Origin: Leclercia sp. 29361
GTDB lineage: Bacteria > Pseudomonadota > Gammaproteobacteria > Enterobacterales > Enterobacteriaceae
Length of the DNA: 64,000 bases
Direction of reading: 5' to 3'
Assembly (NCBI RefSeq): GCF_011290365.1
Contig: NZ_CP049786.1
Location: 434,001-498,000, forward strand
In this document: piece by piece, positions 19,205 to 28,985 of the stretch
How positions within the stretch are numbered: position 1 is the stretch's first letter
Layout of the letters: each line of letters opens with the position of its first letter
Program-made: the position numbers and the translations under genes
Notes under the pieces: model-generated
The model's input: the letters and a program-made list of their open reading frames with translations, nothing else
Database searches by the model: none
What the model was told of the DNA's origin: nothing

Positions 19205-19792
19205 TCAGGGCAGCGATAAAAACGGCGAGTACCGCGTATCCATGTGCAATTTCATCCGTATATTGCGCTTGTAGGTGTATACCGTCTTTCCGTGAATGCT
19301 CAGCTTACTGGCAATCTTCTGGTTGCTGGCCCCGTCCATCCATAGCGTTAACACTTTCTCTTCCTGACGCGTCAGCAATGGCGTCGCGACCACCGCAGGT
19401 TCACTGATTTCCTGTGAGGCCAATACCTCATTAATGGTTTGCGCCAGAACCTCCAGCGAGGTCTTTTTGGCCAACGATGCCCACAGAGGAAAGGTGTTCA
19501 TAAAGGCCGAGGTTTCAGGTTGCTCATCTGATTGCAGCAAAACAAAAGGCACGGTTTCACTGGCGCTCATCAGAGAAGAGAGCTGCTGGATATGCTGAAT
19601 ATCTGACGTAAACCCCTGCAAATCTGCAATCACCAGCGTCGGTTTCCATTGCAGGATATGCTCCCTGGCCAGAAAGAGATTGTTGAGGCCCGTCACCAAA
19701 ACGGGGGAGGGGAACAGCCCTGAATGATTGATCCAAATTTCCAGGCCCATGCGGGTGTAATGACACCGGTCAATCAAAAGAATTTTGAACAT
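19205..19792 (-). CDS. ecnR: LuxR-family regulator EcnR
   Basis: 195 residues. A receiver-like N-terminus starts MFKILLIDRCHYTRMGLEIW but lacks the full acidic phospho-acceptor pattern. The C-terminal LuxR helix-turn-helix (about 140-190) reads LLTRQEEKVLTLWMDG, with QKIASKLSIHGKTVYTYKR. Position directly beside ecnAB matches ecnR of Salmonella and Citrobacter, which is absent from E. coli K-12. It probably regulates entericidins. It is of the RcsA/BglJ-like unphosphorylated type. Confidence 0.82.
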   Translation of the reverse strand: MFKILLIDRCHYTRMGLEIWINHSGLFPSPVLVTGLNNLFLAREHILQWKPTLVIADLQGFTSDIQHIQQLSSLMSASETVPFVLLQSDEQPETSAFMNTFPLWASLAKKTSLEVLAQTINEVLASQEISEPAVVATPLLTRQEEKVLTLWMDGASNQKIASKLSIHGKTVYTYKRNIRMKLHMDTRYSPFLSLP

Positions 19793-19990
19793 TTGTTTTT
19801 CGCAATCGGCAAAGTGTTGTCGCTTCCTGCTTTCAGGAAGTAGCTCATAGTAAAGAAGTCGGATGAGTTATAAATGAAGGAATTTCGTTGCTAATTACGT
19901 CTATTTCTTGCTTTCAGCCGCTGAAGTGATGCCTGAAACAAAGCAGTTGAAAAATGAATTCATGCTCTTCACAATAAATCGTTCACCTGC

Positions 19991-20035
19991 CTTACGGGAC
20001 GACCTGTAAGCGCTTCTCTCATCGGGGACGGCCCC
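19991..20035 (+). promoter_or_regulatory. Guanidine-II riboswitch (mini-ykkC)
   Basis: Two hairpins with ACGR loops. P1 is CTTACGGG-ACGA-CCTGTAAG (19991-20010). P2 is GGGG-ACGG-CCCC (20024-20035). They are joined by 13 bases and sit just before the sugE ribosome-binding site (TAAGGAG). This is the known two-stem motif in which guanidinium docks the loops and frees the ribosome-binding site. Confidence 0.95.
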
Positions 20036-20062
20036 AACTGTTGTTTAAGTTAAGGAGCCTGT

Positions 20063-20380
20063 ATGCCCTGGATTATTCTCTTTATTGCCGGTTTACTCGA
20101 AGTGGTTTGGGCCATTGGCCTGAAATACACCCACGGGTTTACGCGTCTCACTCCCAGCATTATTACCGTTTCTGCGATGATAGTGAGCATTGTGCTGCTC
20201 TCGTGGGCGATGCGTTCGCTGCCTGTAGGGACGGCTTATGCGGTGTGGACGGGGATTGGTGCAGTAGGCGCGGCCATTACCGGCATTTTACTGCTGGGTG
20301 AGTCTGCGAGCCTGGCGCGTATCGCCAGCCTCGCATTGATTGTCGCGGGCATTATTGGGTTGAAGCTCAGCACCCATTAA
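20063..20380 (+). CDS. sugE: Guanidinium exporter SugE/Gdx (SMR family)
   Basis: 105 residues with four membrane segments. Glu13 ([14 protein letters not shown]) is the proton/substrate-binding residue, and the [13 protein letters not shown] signature is present. It works as a dual-topology dimer that exports guanidinium in exchange for protons. The guanidine-II riboswitch upstream confirms the substrate class. The stop codon overlaps that of blc in TTAA. Confidence 0.96.
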   Translation: MPWIILFIAGLLEVVWAIGLKYTHGFTRLTPSIITVSAMIVSIVLLSWAMRSLPVGTAYAVWTGIGAVGAAITGILLLGESASLARIASLALIVAGIIGLKLSTH

Positions 20381-20907
20381 TGGGGCTGTTCAATCCAGAC
20401 CAGCTGGCTGATATCAAAGCCCTGACGGGTGGCAGAAGCCAGTAACCGCTGTTTCATCTCATCTGAAATCGTCGGTGTGCGGGCGAGGATCCACAGGTAG
20501 TCACGATTAGGCCCGCACACCAGCGCATGCTGGTAATCCCTATCCAGCGCAATCACGTTATAGCCGCCATAAAAAGGACCGATAAAAGAGACTTTCAGCG
20601 CGGCGGTGTCAGACGCGCCGGTAAAGTACGCCTTCCCCGTCACTTTTTGCCACATGCCGCGCTCAGGATTGTAGCCCCGGTTAATAACCTGGATCCCGCC
20701 GTCGCTCATCAGGCTGTAATTGGCCGTTACCTTTTGCAGGGCACGTTCAAAGCGATGGTCAAAACGGGCGATTTCATACCAGGTGCCCATGAACTGTTGG
20801 GCGTTGAAGGGCCGGACGACAGTCACGCCCTGGGGCGGGGTGGGAGCGCTACAGGCAACAACCAGAAATGCAGCGGCAACGGCGGCGATGACGGGCAGGA
20901 TGCGCAT
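20377..20907 (-). CDS. blc: Outer-membrane lipocalin Blc
   Basis: 176 residues. The start at 20907 is chosen because AAGGAA lies 6 bases upstream and a signal peptide with lipobox LVVAC follows. The lipocalin [11 protein letters not shown] motif is intact, and [15 protein letters not shown] and YLWILARTP are typical. Blc binds lysophospholipids at the inner face of the outer membrane. It is convergent with sugE (4-base overlap). It follows frdD directly, without the ampC seen in E. coli. Confidence 0.96.
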   Translation of the reverse strand: MRILPVIAAVAAAFLVVACSAPTPPQGVTVVRPFNAQQFMGTWYEIARFDHRFERALQKVTANYSLMSDGGIQVINRGYNPERGMWQKVTGKAYFTGASDTAALKVSFIGPFYGGYNVIALDRDYQHALVCGPNRDYLWILARTPTISDEMKQRLLASATRQGFDISQLVWIEQPH

Positions 20908-20993
20908 AGGCATTTCCTTACAGGATTTTTGATAAGTGTAGAACCTGTCTGGAATTTTGCTCTCCCGCCGGCAGGCAGGAGAGCGGGGGAGGA

Positions 20994-21353
20994 TCACATA
21001 AAGACAACGGCAACCAGCGTGACCACGCTCAGAATGGCAGCCAGACCGTAGAACACCCATTTCCCGTTAGGGACGTGGATCTTCAGGTCGTGCATGGCGT
21101 GATGAATACGGTGCAGACCACACCACAGCGGCAGAACAATCATCAGGAAGATGAATACCCGCCCAATAATGCTGTGAGCAAAAGCCAGGACCCGCTCGTA
21201 GCTCAGCGCATCGCCGGGGTAGAGCCCCAGCGGCAGCATAATGCCTACCAGCAGAATAATGACCGGCGCGATAATGGCGCACCACATGCCGCCTGCCCCA
21301 AAGAGGCCCCAGAAGACGGGCTCGTCAGAACGTTTTGGAGTTGGATTAATCAC
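20994..21353 (-). CDS. frdD: Fumarate reductase membrane anchor, subunit D
   Basis: 119 residues with three membrane segments. With FrdC it anchors the FrdAB catalytic dimer in the inner membrane and forms the menaquinol sites. Last gene of frdABCD. A GCTCTCC/GGAGAGC hairpin at 20959-20985 follows but has no U-tract. In E. coli the ampC promoter and attenuator overlap this gene end; here ampC is missing. Confidence 0.97.
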   Translation of the reverse strand: MINPTPKRSDEPVFWGLFGAGGMWCAIIAPVIILLVGIMLPLGLYPGDALSYERVLAFAHSIIGRVFIFLMIVLPLWCGLHRIHHAMHDLKIHVPNGKWVFYGLAAILSVVTLVAVVFM

Positions 21354-21363
21354 AGTGGTCTCC

Positions 21364-21759
21364 TTACCAGAACAGGGCTACGCCAAGAATTATCACGGTC
21401 ACGACCGCAGTCACCGCCCAAAGTCCTTTGATGATCGGCTCTGGCCCCAGTTTTTCGTTTTTGACGATAATATTTGCCGCTTTCGGCGCCAGCTCAAACC
21501 AGGTTTTGGTATGCAACAGCGCTGCCGCCAGCACGATGATATTCAGGATCACCACAATCGGGTTCTGCAGGAACCCGACGAAACCGGCCCAGGTTTCCGG
21601 ACCGTGCTTCAGGGCAAACAGGCCGTACATCAGTTCGATGCTGAACCATACCGCCGGAACCGCCGTGCCTTCACGCAGCATATAGAAGCGATAAAACGGC
21701 AGATTTTTCCACCAGGTGGACGGCATCGGCCGCACATAGGCTTTGCGTTTAGTCGTCAT
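21364..21759 (-). CDS. frdC: Fumarate reductase membrane anchor, subunit C
   Basis: 131 residues, three membrane segments. The second of two adjacent ATGs (21759) is chosen: it is 6 bases after AAGGAG and gives the E. coli start [17 protein letters not shown]. It contains the quinone-site Glu (WFSIELMYG). It is 10 bases before frdD. Confidence 0.97.
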   Translation of the reverse strand: MTTKRKAYVRPMPSTWWKNLPFYRFYMLREGTAVPAVWFSIELMYGLFALKHGPETWAGFVGFLQNPIVVILNIIVLAAALLHTKTWFELAPKAANIIVKNEKLGPEPIIKGLWAVTAVVTVIILGVALFW

Positions 21760-21769
21760 CATGCACTCC

Positions 21770-22504
21770 TTAGCGTGGTTTCAGGGTGGCGATAAGAAAG
21801 TCTTTCGAGCTTTCTACTTTGCCCTGTTGGATCGCGGCGGCCGGGTCGACGTGCTTCGGACAGACTTCCGAGCAGTAGCCGACAAAGGTACAGGTCCAGA
21901 CGCCGTTCTGGCCGTTCAGCTGCGCCATACGTTCTTTCTTGCCGTGGTCGCGGCTGTCTTCGTTATAGCGATGCGCGAGGGTAATGGCGGCCGGGCCGAT
22001 AAACTCCGGATTCAGGCCAAACTGCGGGCAGGCGGCATAGCACAGGCCACAGTTGATGCAGCCGGAGAACTGGTGATACTTGGCCATCTGCGCCGGGGTC
22101 TGCTTGTTCGGCCCCTGATCCGGCGTACGCGGGTTGCCAATGATGTACGGCTTAATGGCTTCCAGGCTTTCGATAAAGTGGGTCATGTCGACCACCAGAT
22201 CGCGCTCAATCGGGAAGTTAGCCAGGGCTTCGACCTTCATCCCTTTCGGGTATTCACGCAGGAAGGTCTTACAGGCCAGCTTAGGCACCTTGTTGACCAT
22301 CATGCCGCAGGAGCCGCAGATCGCCATCCGGCAGGACCAGCGGTAGCTCAGGTCCGGCGCCAGGTTGTCTTTGATGTAGCCCAGCGCGTCCAGCAGCGAG
22401 GTCTGCTCATCGTAAGGCACTTCATAGAAGGTGCTGTGCGGCGCGCTGTCCACTTCCGGGTTGTAGCGCACCACTTCGACTTTCAGAGTTTGCATCTCAG
22501 CCAT
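21770..22504 (-). CDS. frdB: Fumarate reductase iron-sulfur subunit
   Basis: 244 residues from [12 protein letters not shown]. It carries electrons from menaquinol to FrdA. The [2Fe-2S] ligands are in [14 protein letters not shown] and the downstream LACKTF. The [4Fe-4S] and [3Fe-4S] motifs are [12 protein letters not shown] and [17 protein letters not shown]. The start at 22504 overlaps frdA by 8 bases. Confidence 0.98.
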   Translation of the reverse strand: MAEMQTLKVEVVRYNPEVDSAPHSTFYEVPYDEQTSLLDALGYIKDNLAPDLSYRWSCRMAICGSCGMMVNKVPKLACKTFLREYPKGMKVEALANFPIERDLVVDMTHFIESLEAIKPYIIGNPRTPDQGPNKQTPAQMAKYHQFSGCINCGLCYAACPQFGLNPEFIGPAAITLAHRYNEDSRDHGKKERMAQLNGQNGVWTCTFVGYCSEVCPKHVDPAAAIQQGKVESSKDFLIATLKPR

Positions 22505-24287
22505 TGGTCGTCTCCTTCTTCTCGGCTGCTTCCGCTTCTGCACCGTAAACGCGTTTCGCCGGTGCCAGCGTGGTGATCTTCACGTCGCTGTAGTCCAGAC
22601 GGGTGGTGCCGTCCGCGTCGCGATAAGCCAGGGTATGCTTGAGGAAGTTGACGTCGTCACGCTCCGTGCAGCCTTCGTCCAGCCGCTGATGGGCACCGCG
22701 CGACTCTTTACGCGCCAGGGCGGAGTGCGCCATACATTCGGCAACGTTCAGTCCGTGTCCCAGCTCAATGGTGTAGAGCAGATCGGTGTTGAAGACGCTG
22801 GAGGTGTCAGTGACACGCACACGCTTGAAGCGCTCCTGCAGCTCAGCCAGCTTGTCGACGGTTTTCTGCATCAGCTCCGGCGTACGGTAAATACCGCAGC
22901 CTTCTTCCATGGACAGCCCCATCTCATCGCGGATCTTCGCCCAGTTCTCACTGCCTTCCTGATTCACCAGGTTTTTCAGGCGCTGCTCAACATCGGCAAC
23001 CTGCGCATCGAGCGCAGCACCGTTAGCGGTGCCGGCCGTCGCGGCACGCGCCATCGCCTGCTCACCCGCGAGACGGCCAAACACCACCAGTTCGGCCAGC
23101 GAGTTAGAACCCAGGCGGTTAGCGCCATGCAGACCAACGGAGGAGCATTCGCCCACCGCAAACAGGCCTTTGATACGGGTTTCGCACTGCTGATCGGTTT
23201 CGATACCGCCCATGGTGTAGTGCGCGGTTGGACGTACCGGGATTGGATCTTTAACCGGATCGACGCCGACATAAGCTTTTGCCAGTTCACAGATGAACGG
23301 CAGACGTTCCAGCAGTTTCTTCTCGCCCAAGTGGCGCAGGTCGAGATAGACCACATCGCCGCGTGGGGTGGGGATGGTGTTACCTTTGCGCCACTCATGC
23401 CAGAAGGCCTGAGAGACTTTATCCCGCGGGCCGAGCTCCATATATTTGTTCTTCGGCTCACCCAGCGGGGTTTCCGGACCCATGCCGTAATCCTGCAGAT
23501 AGCGATAGCCATCTTTATTGACCAGAATCCCGCCTTCACCGCGGCAGCCTTCCGTCATTAGAATGCCGGAACCCGGCAGGCCGGTCGGGTGATACTGGAC
23601 GAATTCCATGTCACGCAGCGGAACGCCGTGCTGCAGCGCCATGCCCATCCCGTCGCCGGTCACGATGCCGCCATTGGTGTTATAGCGGTAAACACGTCCG
23701 GCACCGCCGGTCGCCATCACCACGGCATTGGCGCGGATCTGGACCAGCGTCCCTTCCATCATGTTCATCGCCACCAGACCGCGGGCCTGGCCGTCATCAA
23801 CCAGAATGTCGAGGACGAAATGTTCGTCGAAGCGTTGGATCTGGGGGAACTGCAGCGAGGTCTGGAACAGGGTGTGGAGCATATGGAAGCCGGTCTTATC
23901 GGCGGCAAACCAGGTACGCTCAATCTTCATGCCGCCGAAGCGACGCACGTTGACGCTGCCGTCTTCACGGCGACTCCACGGGCAACCCCACTGCTCAAGC
24001 TGGGTCATCTCCGTCGGGCAATGATGCACGAAATAATCAACGACATCCTGCTCACAAAGCCAGTCACCACCGGCTACGGTGTCGTGAAAGTGATAATCAA
24101 AGCTGTCATGATCCTGCGCGACGGCAGCGGACCCCCCTTCAGCGGCGACCGTATGGCTGCGCATCGGGTAGACTTTTGAAATCAGGGCAATTTTAGCGTT
24201 TGGGTTAGCCTGGGCTGCAGCAATCGCTGCGCGTAATCCCGCTCCGCCTGCGCCAATAATGGCAAGATCGGCTTGAAAGGTATGCAC
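22497..24287 (-). CDS. frdA: Fumarate reductase flavoprotein subunit
   Basis: 596 residues. The start is GTG at 24287, after GGAGGAATGTC, giving V(M)[16 protein letters not shown]; the ATG further upstream has no family match. It has the FAD dinucleotide fold ([10 protein letters not shown]), the FAD-linking His in [14 protein letters not shown], and the substrate loop [21 protein letters not shown]. It reduces fumarate to succinate during anaerobic respiration. The C-terminus is slightly shorter than E. coli FrdA. First gene of frdABCD, divergent from epmA. Confidence 0.97.
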   Translation of the reverse strand: MHTFQADLAIIGAGGAGLRAAIAAAQANPNAKIALISKVYPMRSHTVAAEGGSAAVAQDHDSFDYHFHDTVAGGDWLCEQDVVDYFVHHCPTEMTQLEQWGCPWSRREDGSVNVRRFGGMKIERTWFAADKTGFHMLHTLFQTSLQFPQIQRFDEHFVLDILVDDGQARGLVAMNMMEGTLVQIRANAVVMATGGAGRVYRYNTNGGIVTGDGMGMALQHGVPLRDMEFVQYHPTGLPGSGILMTEGCRGEGGILVNKDGYRYLQDYGMGPETPLGEPKNKYMELGPRDKVSQAFWHEWRKGNTIPTPRGDVVYLDLRHLGEKKLLERLPFICELAKAYVGVDPVKDPIPVRPTAHYTMGGIETDQQCETRIKGLFAVGECSSVGLHGANRLGSNSLAELVVFGRLAGEQAMARAATAGTANGAALDAQVADVEQRLKNLVNQEGSENWAKIRDEMGLSMEEGCGIYRTPELMQKTVDKLAELQERFKRVRVTDTSSVFNTDLLYTIELGHGLNVAECMAHSALARKESRGAHQRLDEGCTERDDVNFLKHTLAYRDADGTTRLDYSDVKITTLAPAKRVYGAEAEAAEKKETTNG

Positions 24288-24597
24288 GACATTCCTCCAG
24301 ATTTTTGATATTTCGCACCTCACCTACCCTAAGGTAGTGCACGGCCGGGGAGGGCAAATGCGAAAGCGATTCCACTGCTCCTTTATGGGTAACGCAGTAT
24401 AGCCCCAGGAAAGAAAGGGAAATTTGACGTGTTCGATTTTTTTGCGGTTCTTTCGCTGGATGTATCATTGCAATTGATGAATCACGTCACGAAATTATTG
24501 GGAGTTATGAAAACCACAAAATTGACTGTGCAAAATTTGTCTCCGCCATGGGTTACGAGTAGACTTCGTCCCCTTGTCTGAAATCGGAGAAATTCTC
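24288..24597. other. 310-base divergent control region frdA-epmA
   Basis: This holds the frd promoter (leftward) and the epmA promoter (rightward). The FNR-like site at 24423-24436 and its A/T-rich flanks correspond to the E. coli frd control region. No gene is seen here. Confidence 0.6.
24423..24436 (-). promoter_or_regulatory. FNR-binding site of the frd operon
   Basis: TTTGA-CGTG-TTCGA on the plus strand. On the frd strand it reads TCGAA-N4-TCAAA, the same imperfect dyad and A/T flanks as the E. coli frd FNR box (TCGAT-N4-TCAAA). It lies 136 bases before frdA. Confidence 0.6.
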
Positions 24598-25575
24598 ATG
24601 AGCGAAACGGCCACCTGGCAGCCGAGCGCATCCATCCCCAATCTGTTAAAACGCGCAGCAATTATGGCGGAGATTCGCCGCTTCTTTGCCGATCGCGGTG
24701 TGCTGGAGGTGGAAACGCCCTGCATGAGCCAGGCAACGGTAACGGATATTCATCTGGTGCCGTTTGAAACCCGTTTTGTTGGTCCTGGTCACTCCCAGGG
24801 AATGAATCTCTACCTGATGACCAGCCCGGAATACCACATGAAGCGCCTGCTGGCGGCGGGATGTGGGCCGGTATATCAGCTGTGCCGCAGTTTCCGCAAT
24901 GAAGAGATGGGGCGTCATCACAACCCGGAATTCACCATGCTGGAGTGGTACCGCCCGCACTATGATATGTATCGCCTGATGAATGAGGTGGACGATCTGC
25001 TGCAGCAGGTCCTGGAGTGCCCGGAGGCCGAAACCCTCTCTTATCAGCAGGTTTTCCAGCGTCATCTGGAGATTGATCCGCTCTCTGCGGACAAAACCCA
25101 GCTACGTGAAGCGGCGGCAAAACTGGATCTCAGCAATGTTGCCGATACTGAAGAAGATCGCGACACGCTGCTGCAGCTGCTCTTTACCTTTGGCGTTGAG
25201 CCGCAGATTGGCAAAGATCGCCCGACCTTTGTCTATCATTTCCCGGCAAGCCAGGCGTCACTGGCCCAGATCAGCACCGAAGATCACCGCGTGGCGGAGC
25301 GTTTCGAGGTCTACTTTAAAGGTATTGAGCTGGCGAATGGTTTCCACGAACTGACGGATGCCCGTGAACAGCAGCAGCGTTTCGATCAGGATAACCGCAA
25401 GCGCGCCGCGCGCGGCCTGCCGCAGCAGCCTATCGACCACAATCTGCTGGGCGCGTTAAAAGCCGGCTTGCCGGACTGCTCCGGCGTGGCGCTGGGGGTT
25501 GATCGTCTGGTGATGCTGGCGCTGGGCGCTGAGCAGTTGGGTGATGTGATTGCGTTTACCGTAGACCGCGCCTGA
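24598..25575 (+). CDS. epmA: EF-P lysyltransferase EpmA (PoxA, LysRS paralogue)
   Basis: 325 residues, beginning at [11 protein letters not shown] after TCGGAG. It is a class II lysyl-tRNA synthetase catalytic domain without the anticodon-binding domain. Motif 2 ([23 protein letters not shown]) and motif 3 ([16 protein letters not shown]) are intact. It attaches the beta-lysine made by EpmB to Lys34 of EF-P. EpmA, EpmB and EF-P are all encoded in this window; EpmC is not. Confidence 0.97.
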   Translation: MSETATWQPSASIPNLLKRAAIMAEIRRFFADRGVLEVETPCMSQATVTDIHLVPFETRFVGPGHSQGMNLYLMTSPEYHMKRLLAAGCGPVYQLCRSFRNEEMGRHHNPEFTMLEWYRPHYDMYRLMNEVDDLLQQVLECPEAETLSYQQVFQRHLEIDPLSADKTQLREAAAKLDLSNVADTEEDRDTLLQLLFTFGVEPQIGKDRPTFVYHFPASQASLAQISTEDHRVAERFEVYFKGIELANGFHELTDAREQQQRFDQDNRKRAARGLPQQPIDHNLLGALKAGLPDCSGVALGVDRLVMLALGAEQLGDVIAFTVDRA

Positions 25576-25587
25576 CGGTTTGGTTGT

Positions 25588-25627
25588 TCTCCCTCTCCCT
25601 GTGGGAGAGGGTTGGGGTGAGGGCATC
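25588..25627. repeat. Small palindromic repeat
   Basis: CCCTCTCCC-TGT-GGGAGAGGG (25591-25611) is a perfect 9-bp stem, followed by TTGGGGTGAGGGCATCA. This sequence type is common between enterobacterial genes. It lies between the convergent epmA and mscM genes. A related stem occurs after rnr at 48751. Confidence 0.7.
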
Positions 25628-25645
25628 AGACCGCCCCCCTCCTGA

Positions 25646-28600
25646 TTACAAACTCCCCGCCGGGCGCGACTTCGCCGCCGACGTCAAGGTTCTTCCCGTC
25701 TTACGCCCGTCCAGCGTTTCCAGACGCATCTGGAACGGTGGGAACGGCATATCGATACCGTGCTCACGGAAGCCCGCCAGAATCAGCTGGTGGATCTCAT
25801 GGCGCAGCGGCATACGATGGCCCATCTCGGCCGCGTAAATACGCAGTTCGAAAATCTGGATCCCCTGCTGTAAATCCACCAGGAACACTTCCGGCTCCGG
25901 CGTGCTGATCACCAGCGAACAGCGCTCGGCCGCGGTATAGAGAATTTGCGTCACCTCTTCGCTATTGGCATCCGACGGGGCCGGAACGGTCAGCACCACA
26001 CGCGTCACGGAGTCCGACAGCGACCAGTTAATAAACTGCTCGGTGATAAACGCCTTGTTAGGAACGATGATCTCTTTACGGTCCCAGTCGCTGATGGTGG
26101 TGGCGCGGGTGTTAATCTTCGTAATGCTGCCGGTCAGATCGCGGATCGTTACGGTATCGCCAATACGGATCGGCTTTTCAAACAGGATGATCAGACCCGA
26201 GATAAAGTTGGCAAAGATCTCCTGCAAGCCAAAACCGAGCCCGACCCCGAGTGCGGCTACCAGCCACTGCAACTTCGACCACTCAATGCCGATCATTGAG
26301 AAGCCCACCAGCCCGCCAAACACCATCAGCAAGTATTTGGTGATGGTGGTAATGGCGTAGCCGGTGCCCGGCGTTAAATCCAGATGCTGTAACAGGGCCA
26401 GCTCCAGCAGCGCCGGGAAGTTACGGATCAGCTGGGTGGTGATGATGAACACCAGAATGGCTATCAGCACCGCCCCGAGCGTAATCGGCTCCAGACTCTC
26501 CACGCCCTGAACCGTCGAGGTCACATCCCAGAGAGTGATGTTCTCCAGGAAGCCAAACGCTGAATGAATTTCCGACCACAGCACAATGACAGACAGCAGG
26601 GCGACCAGCATCAGGATGGAGCGGACCAGACGCAGGGACTGGGTACTGATGGCATCCAGATCCAGCTCGGTTTCATCGACTTCTACCGTGCCTTCCGTGC
26701 TGAGCATGTGAGGTGGCTCTTCTTCGCCACGCGCACGCTGGGCGAGGATTTCGGCCCGGCGGTTTTTCGCCCGGTCGAAGGCCAGACGACGACGCTGAAT
26801 CAGCATCCAGCGACGGATAACGTGGTAGACCACCAGCAGCAGGAACCAGATCGCCACCGAGGTTTCAAGACGCGCCAGCAGCGCCTGGGCGGTGGCCAGA
26901 TAGCCGACCGCCGCCGCCAGAATCGCCGCCAGCGGGGCGCTGAGCAGCAAATTCCACAGCATATGGTTGACCATGTTATCGCCGCTGCCCTCTTTGTCGA
27001 GATAGAGCGGGATCCCGGCCTTCTTCAGGCTCAGCGTCACCACCGCCAGCGCACCACAAATCAGGATAAAGCACAGCCGGCCGAGCGAGCCGGAAAACTC
27101 CCGGTCGTTGAGGTTATCAAACATGATCAACGCCATGATCAGCGGCACAATCAGCCCGATGCTCATCAGGTAGTAGCGCATCGCCCGCGCCACGCGGTTA
27201 CGCGGCCAGCCAAAGTGGGCGACAAACAGGCCATTCGGTCGGGCGAAGGTGGCGCAGATCATCACCACCCACAGCAGCGGTACGGTGGCCGTCACCCCGT
27301 AGCCAATGGCCACCGCCAGCGGATAAGGCCAGGCTTCCCGGAGGCCATAGCCGAGGGTCATCCACAGCACCGGCAGCGGCGAGGCGACCAGAATCGACCA
27401 GAAGACCGTGCGCAGCGTGAGCCAGAAATGGTCCTGGGTCACCTTACCGACGCGCGCGCTGGAGCGATCGAGGAAGCGGGTGAAGTGTCGGCGGGAGTAA
27501 ATGCTGAACCCAACCAGAATCAGCGCGCCCAGCAGCGGGAAAATCGTCTCCTTGCTGGTGAGCATCATCACGCTGGCTTTGCCTAACTGGCTGAAGGTAT
27601 CCAGCGAAATTAAACGCCGCAGATCCTGAACAATATCAATCGGCCAGGAGAAGGAGATCGGCCGCACGTCCGAGGTCCAGAACAGGTAGCGGTGCGTTGC
27701 CTCGTTAACCTCTTTTAACGCATCTTCCAGCTGGCTGTTGGAGACCTTCAGTTTGGTCAGCTCAAGCAGCAGCGTATCGCCGCCCTGCAACAGTGAATTG
27801 AGTAATTCACGCTGCGTGCGCAGCTGGGCTTCCAGAATGCGGTTCTGCTCGGCGGTGAGCGCTTTGCCGTCGGGCTGATGGATCTGGCGCAGCTGCGGCT
27901 GCTTGTTGAGTTGATCTTCAAAGCGCAGACGCTGCACACGCAGCTGCGCCATTTCAGTATCAAGCTGCTGAGGTTTTGGCATTTCGGGCAGGCGGGCAAC
28001 CTGGGCGCGCAGGGCTTCACCAAGCAGGTTTGACGAACCGAGCCACTGCGACTGTTCGCGTAGCGTATTCAGCGCCTGACGCACCTGCAGGGTTTGATTG
28101 GTCGCCTGGCGTTGCTGGGAGGCCACCAGATCCATACGCTGGGCCTGCTGGTTCAGCGCGGCAGAGAGCTCGCGGTTGACCTTAAACTGCTCGACGATCC
28201 CGGCGGGTAGGTTCTCGCTGTTCTCTGCCAGCAGTTCGGTGCTCTCCAGCGCCCGCTCAGCTTCTTGCTGGCGCTGGCTGTTGAGTTGATTGCGCAGCGC
28301 CTGGAGATAAGCATCCAGCTGCTCGCTCTGCTTTTTCGCCAGCTCAGAGCGCATACGCGCCAGCTCCTGGCGATTGTTGGCCGACAACTGCGCCAGCTCC
28401 AGTTCATCCACCAGCGCTTTTAACCTCGCGGATTCCGCCTGGATGCCCAGAGTTTGAGCCTGGCTGAGGGCGGTATTGCCGGTTTGCGCCCCGGCCCGGC
28501 GTTCAACCTCATTGAGCTGACGGCGGGCATCGGTTTGTTGCTGAGGCAGTTGGGTCAGGGAGTCAGCGATGTCGCGGGCGCGCTCCTGCTCCTGCTGCGC

Positions 28601-28969
28601 CTGACGGGTTTTTTCCAGTAACTGGCTGCTGACCTGGAGGATCTCCTGATTCAGGGTGTCAGAGGTCATGCCCGCAGGGACCTGGCGCGGCTCTTCACGC
28701 AGATCGTTCAGCTGCGCGCGCAGGGTTTGTGACAGTTTGGGGAAGTTATCGATGACCTGCTGATACTGCGTGGCACGCTCAAGGGAGCCTTTACGCTCCT
28801 CAAGCGCGTTCAGCGCAGCCTCGAGAGCCTCAACGGTTTCCGGCTGGGCGGGTTTTGCCGCCTTCGCCTGCTCCAGTTCCTGTGAGATTTGTTTGCTGTC
28901 GGGGGCCGTAGCGGCGTACGCCCCCGTACTGAGGCACCAGGCCATCAGCAAAGTGATAATCAGGCGCAC
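25646..28969 (-). CDS. mscM: Miniconductance mechanosensitive channel MscM
   Basis: 1107 residues, the E. coli YjeP/MscM length. A signal peptide (ending AYA) is followed by a large coiled-coil periplasmic domain (about 20-480), then about eleven membrane segments. The C-terminal MscS core carries the pore helix region (WLVAALGVGLGFGLQEIFAN) and beta domain (RIGDTVTIRDLTGSITKINTR). It opens under hypo-osmotic stress. It lies 16 bases after psd and is co-transcribed with it. Confidence 0.97.
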   Translation of the reverse strand: MRLIITLLMAWCLSTGAYAATAPDSKQISQELEQAKAAKPAQPETVEALEAALNALEERKGSLERATQYQQVIDNFPKLSQTLRAQLNDLREEPRQVPAGMTSDTLNQEILQVSSQLLEKTRQAQQEQERARDIADSLTQLPQQQTDARRQLNEVERRAGAQTGNTALSQAQTLGIQAESARLKALVDELELAQLSANNRQELARMRSELAKKQSEQLDAYLQALRNQLNSQRQQEAERALESTELLAENSENLPAGIVEQFKVNRELSAALNQQAQRMDLVASQQRQATNQTLQVRQALNTLREQSQWLGSSNLLGEALRAQVARLPEMPKPQQLDTEMAQLRVQRLRFEDQLNKQPQLRQIHQPDGKALTAEQNRILEAQLRTQRELLNSLLQGGDTLLLELTKLKVSNSQLEDALKEVNEATHRYLFWTSDVRPISFSWPIDIVQDLRRLISLDTFSQLGKASVMMLTSKETIFPLLGALILVGFSIYSRRHFTRFLDRSSARVGKVTQDHFWLTLRTVFWSILVASPLPVLWMTLGYGLREAWPYPLAVAIGYGVTATVPLLWVVMICATFARPNGLFVAHFGWPRNRVARAMRYYLMSIGLIVPLIMALIMFDNLNDREFSGSLGRLCFILICGALAVVTLSLKKAGIPLYLDKEGSGDNMVNHMLWNLLLSAPLAAILAAAVGYLATAQALLARLETSVAIWFLLLVVYHVIRRWMLIQRRRLAFDRAKNRRAEILAQRARGEEEPPHMLSTEGTVEVDETELDLDAISTQSLRLVRSILMLVALLSVIVLWSEIHSAFGFLENITLWDVTSTVQGVESLEPITLGAVLIAILVFIITTQLIRNFPALLELALLQHLDLTPGTGYAITTITKYLLMVFGGLVGFSMIGIEWSKLQWLVAALGVGLGFGLQEIFANFISGLIILFEKPIRIGDTVTIRDLTGSITKINTRATTISDWDRKEIIVPNKAFITEQFINWSLSDSVTRVVLTVPAPSDANSEEVTQILYTAAERCSLVISTPEPEVFLVDLQQGIQIFELRIYAAEMGHRMPLRHEIHQLILAGFREHGIDMPFPPFQMRLETLDGRKTGRTLTSAAKSRPAGSL

Positions 28970-28985
28970 GTCAGTTTACCTTTAC

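Noticed and set aside
26564..27586. 340-codon frame antisense to mscM
   Set aside because: Gln/His/Arg-rich artefact of the opposite strand.
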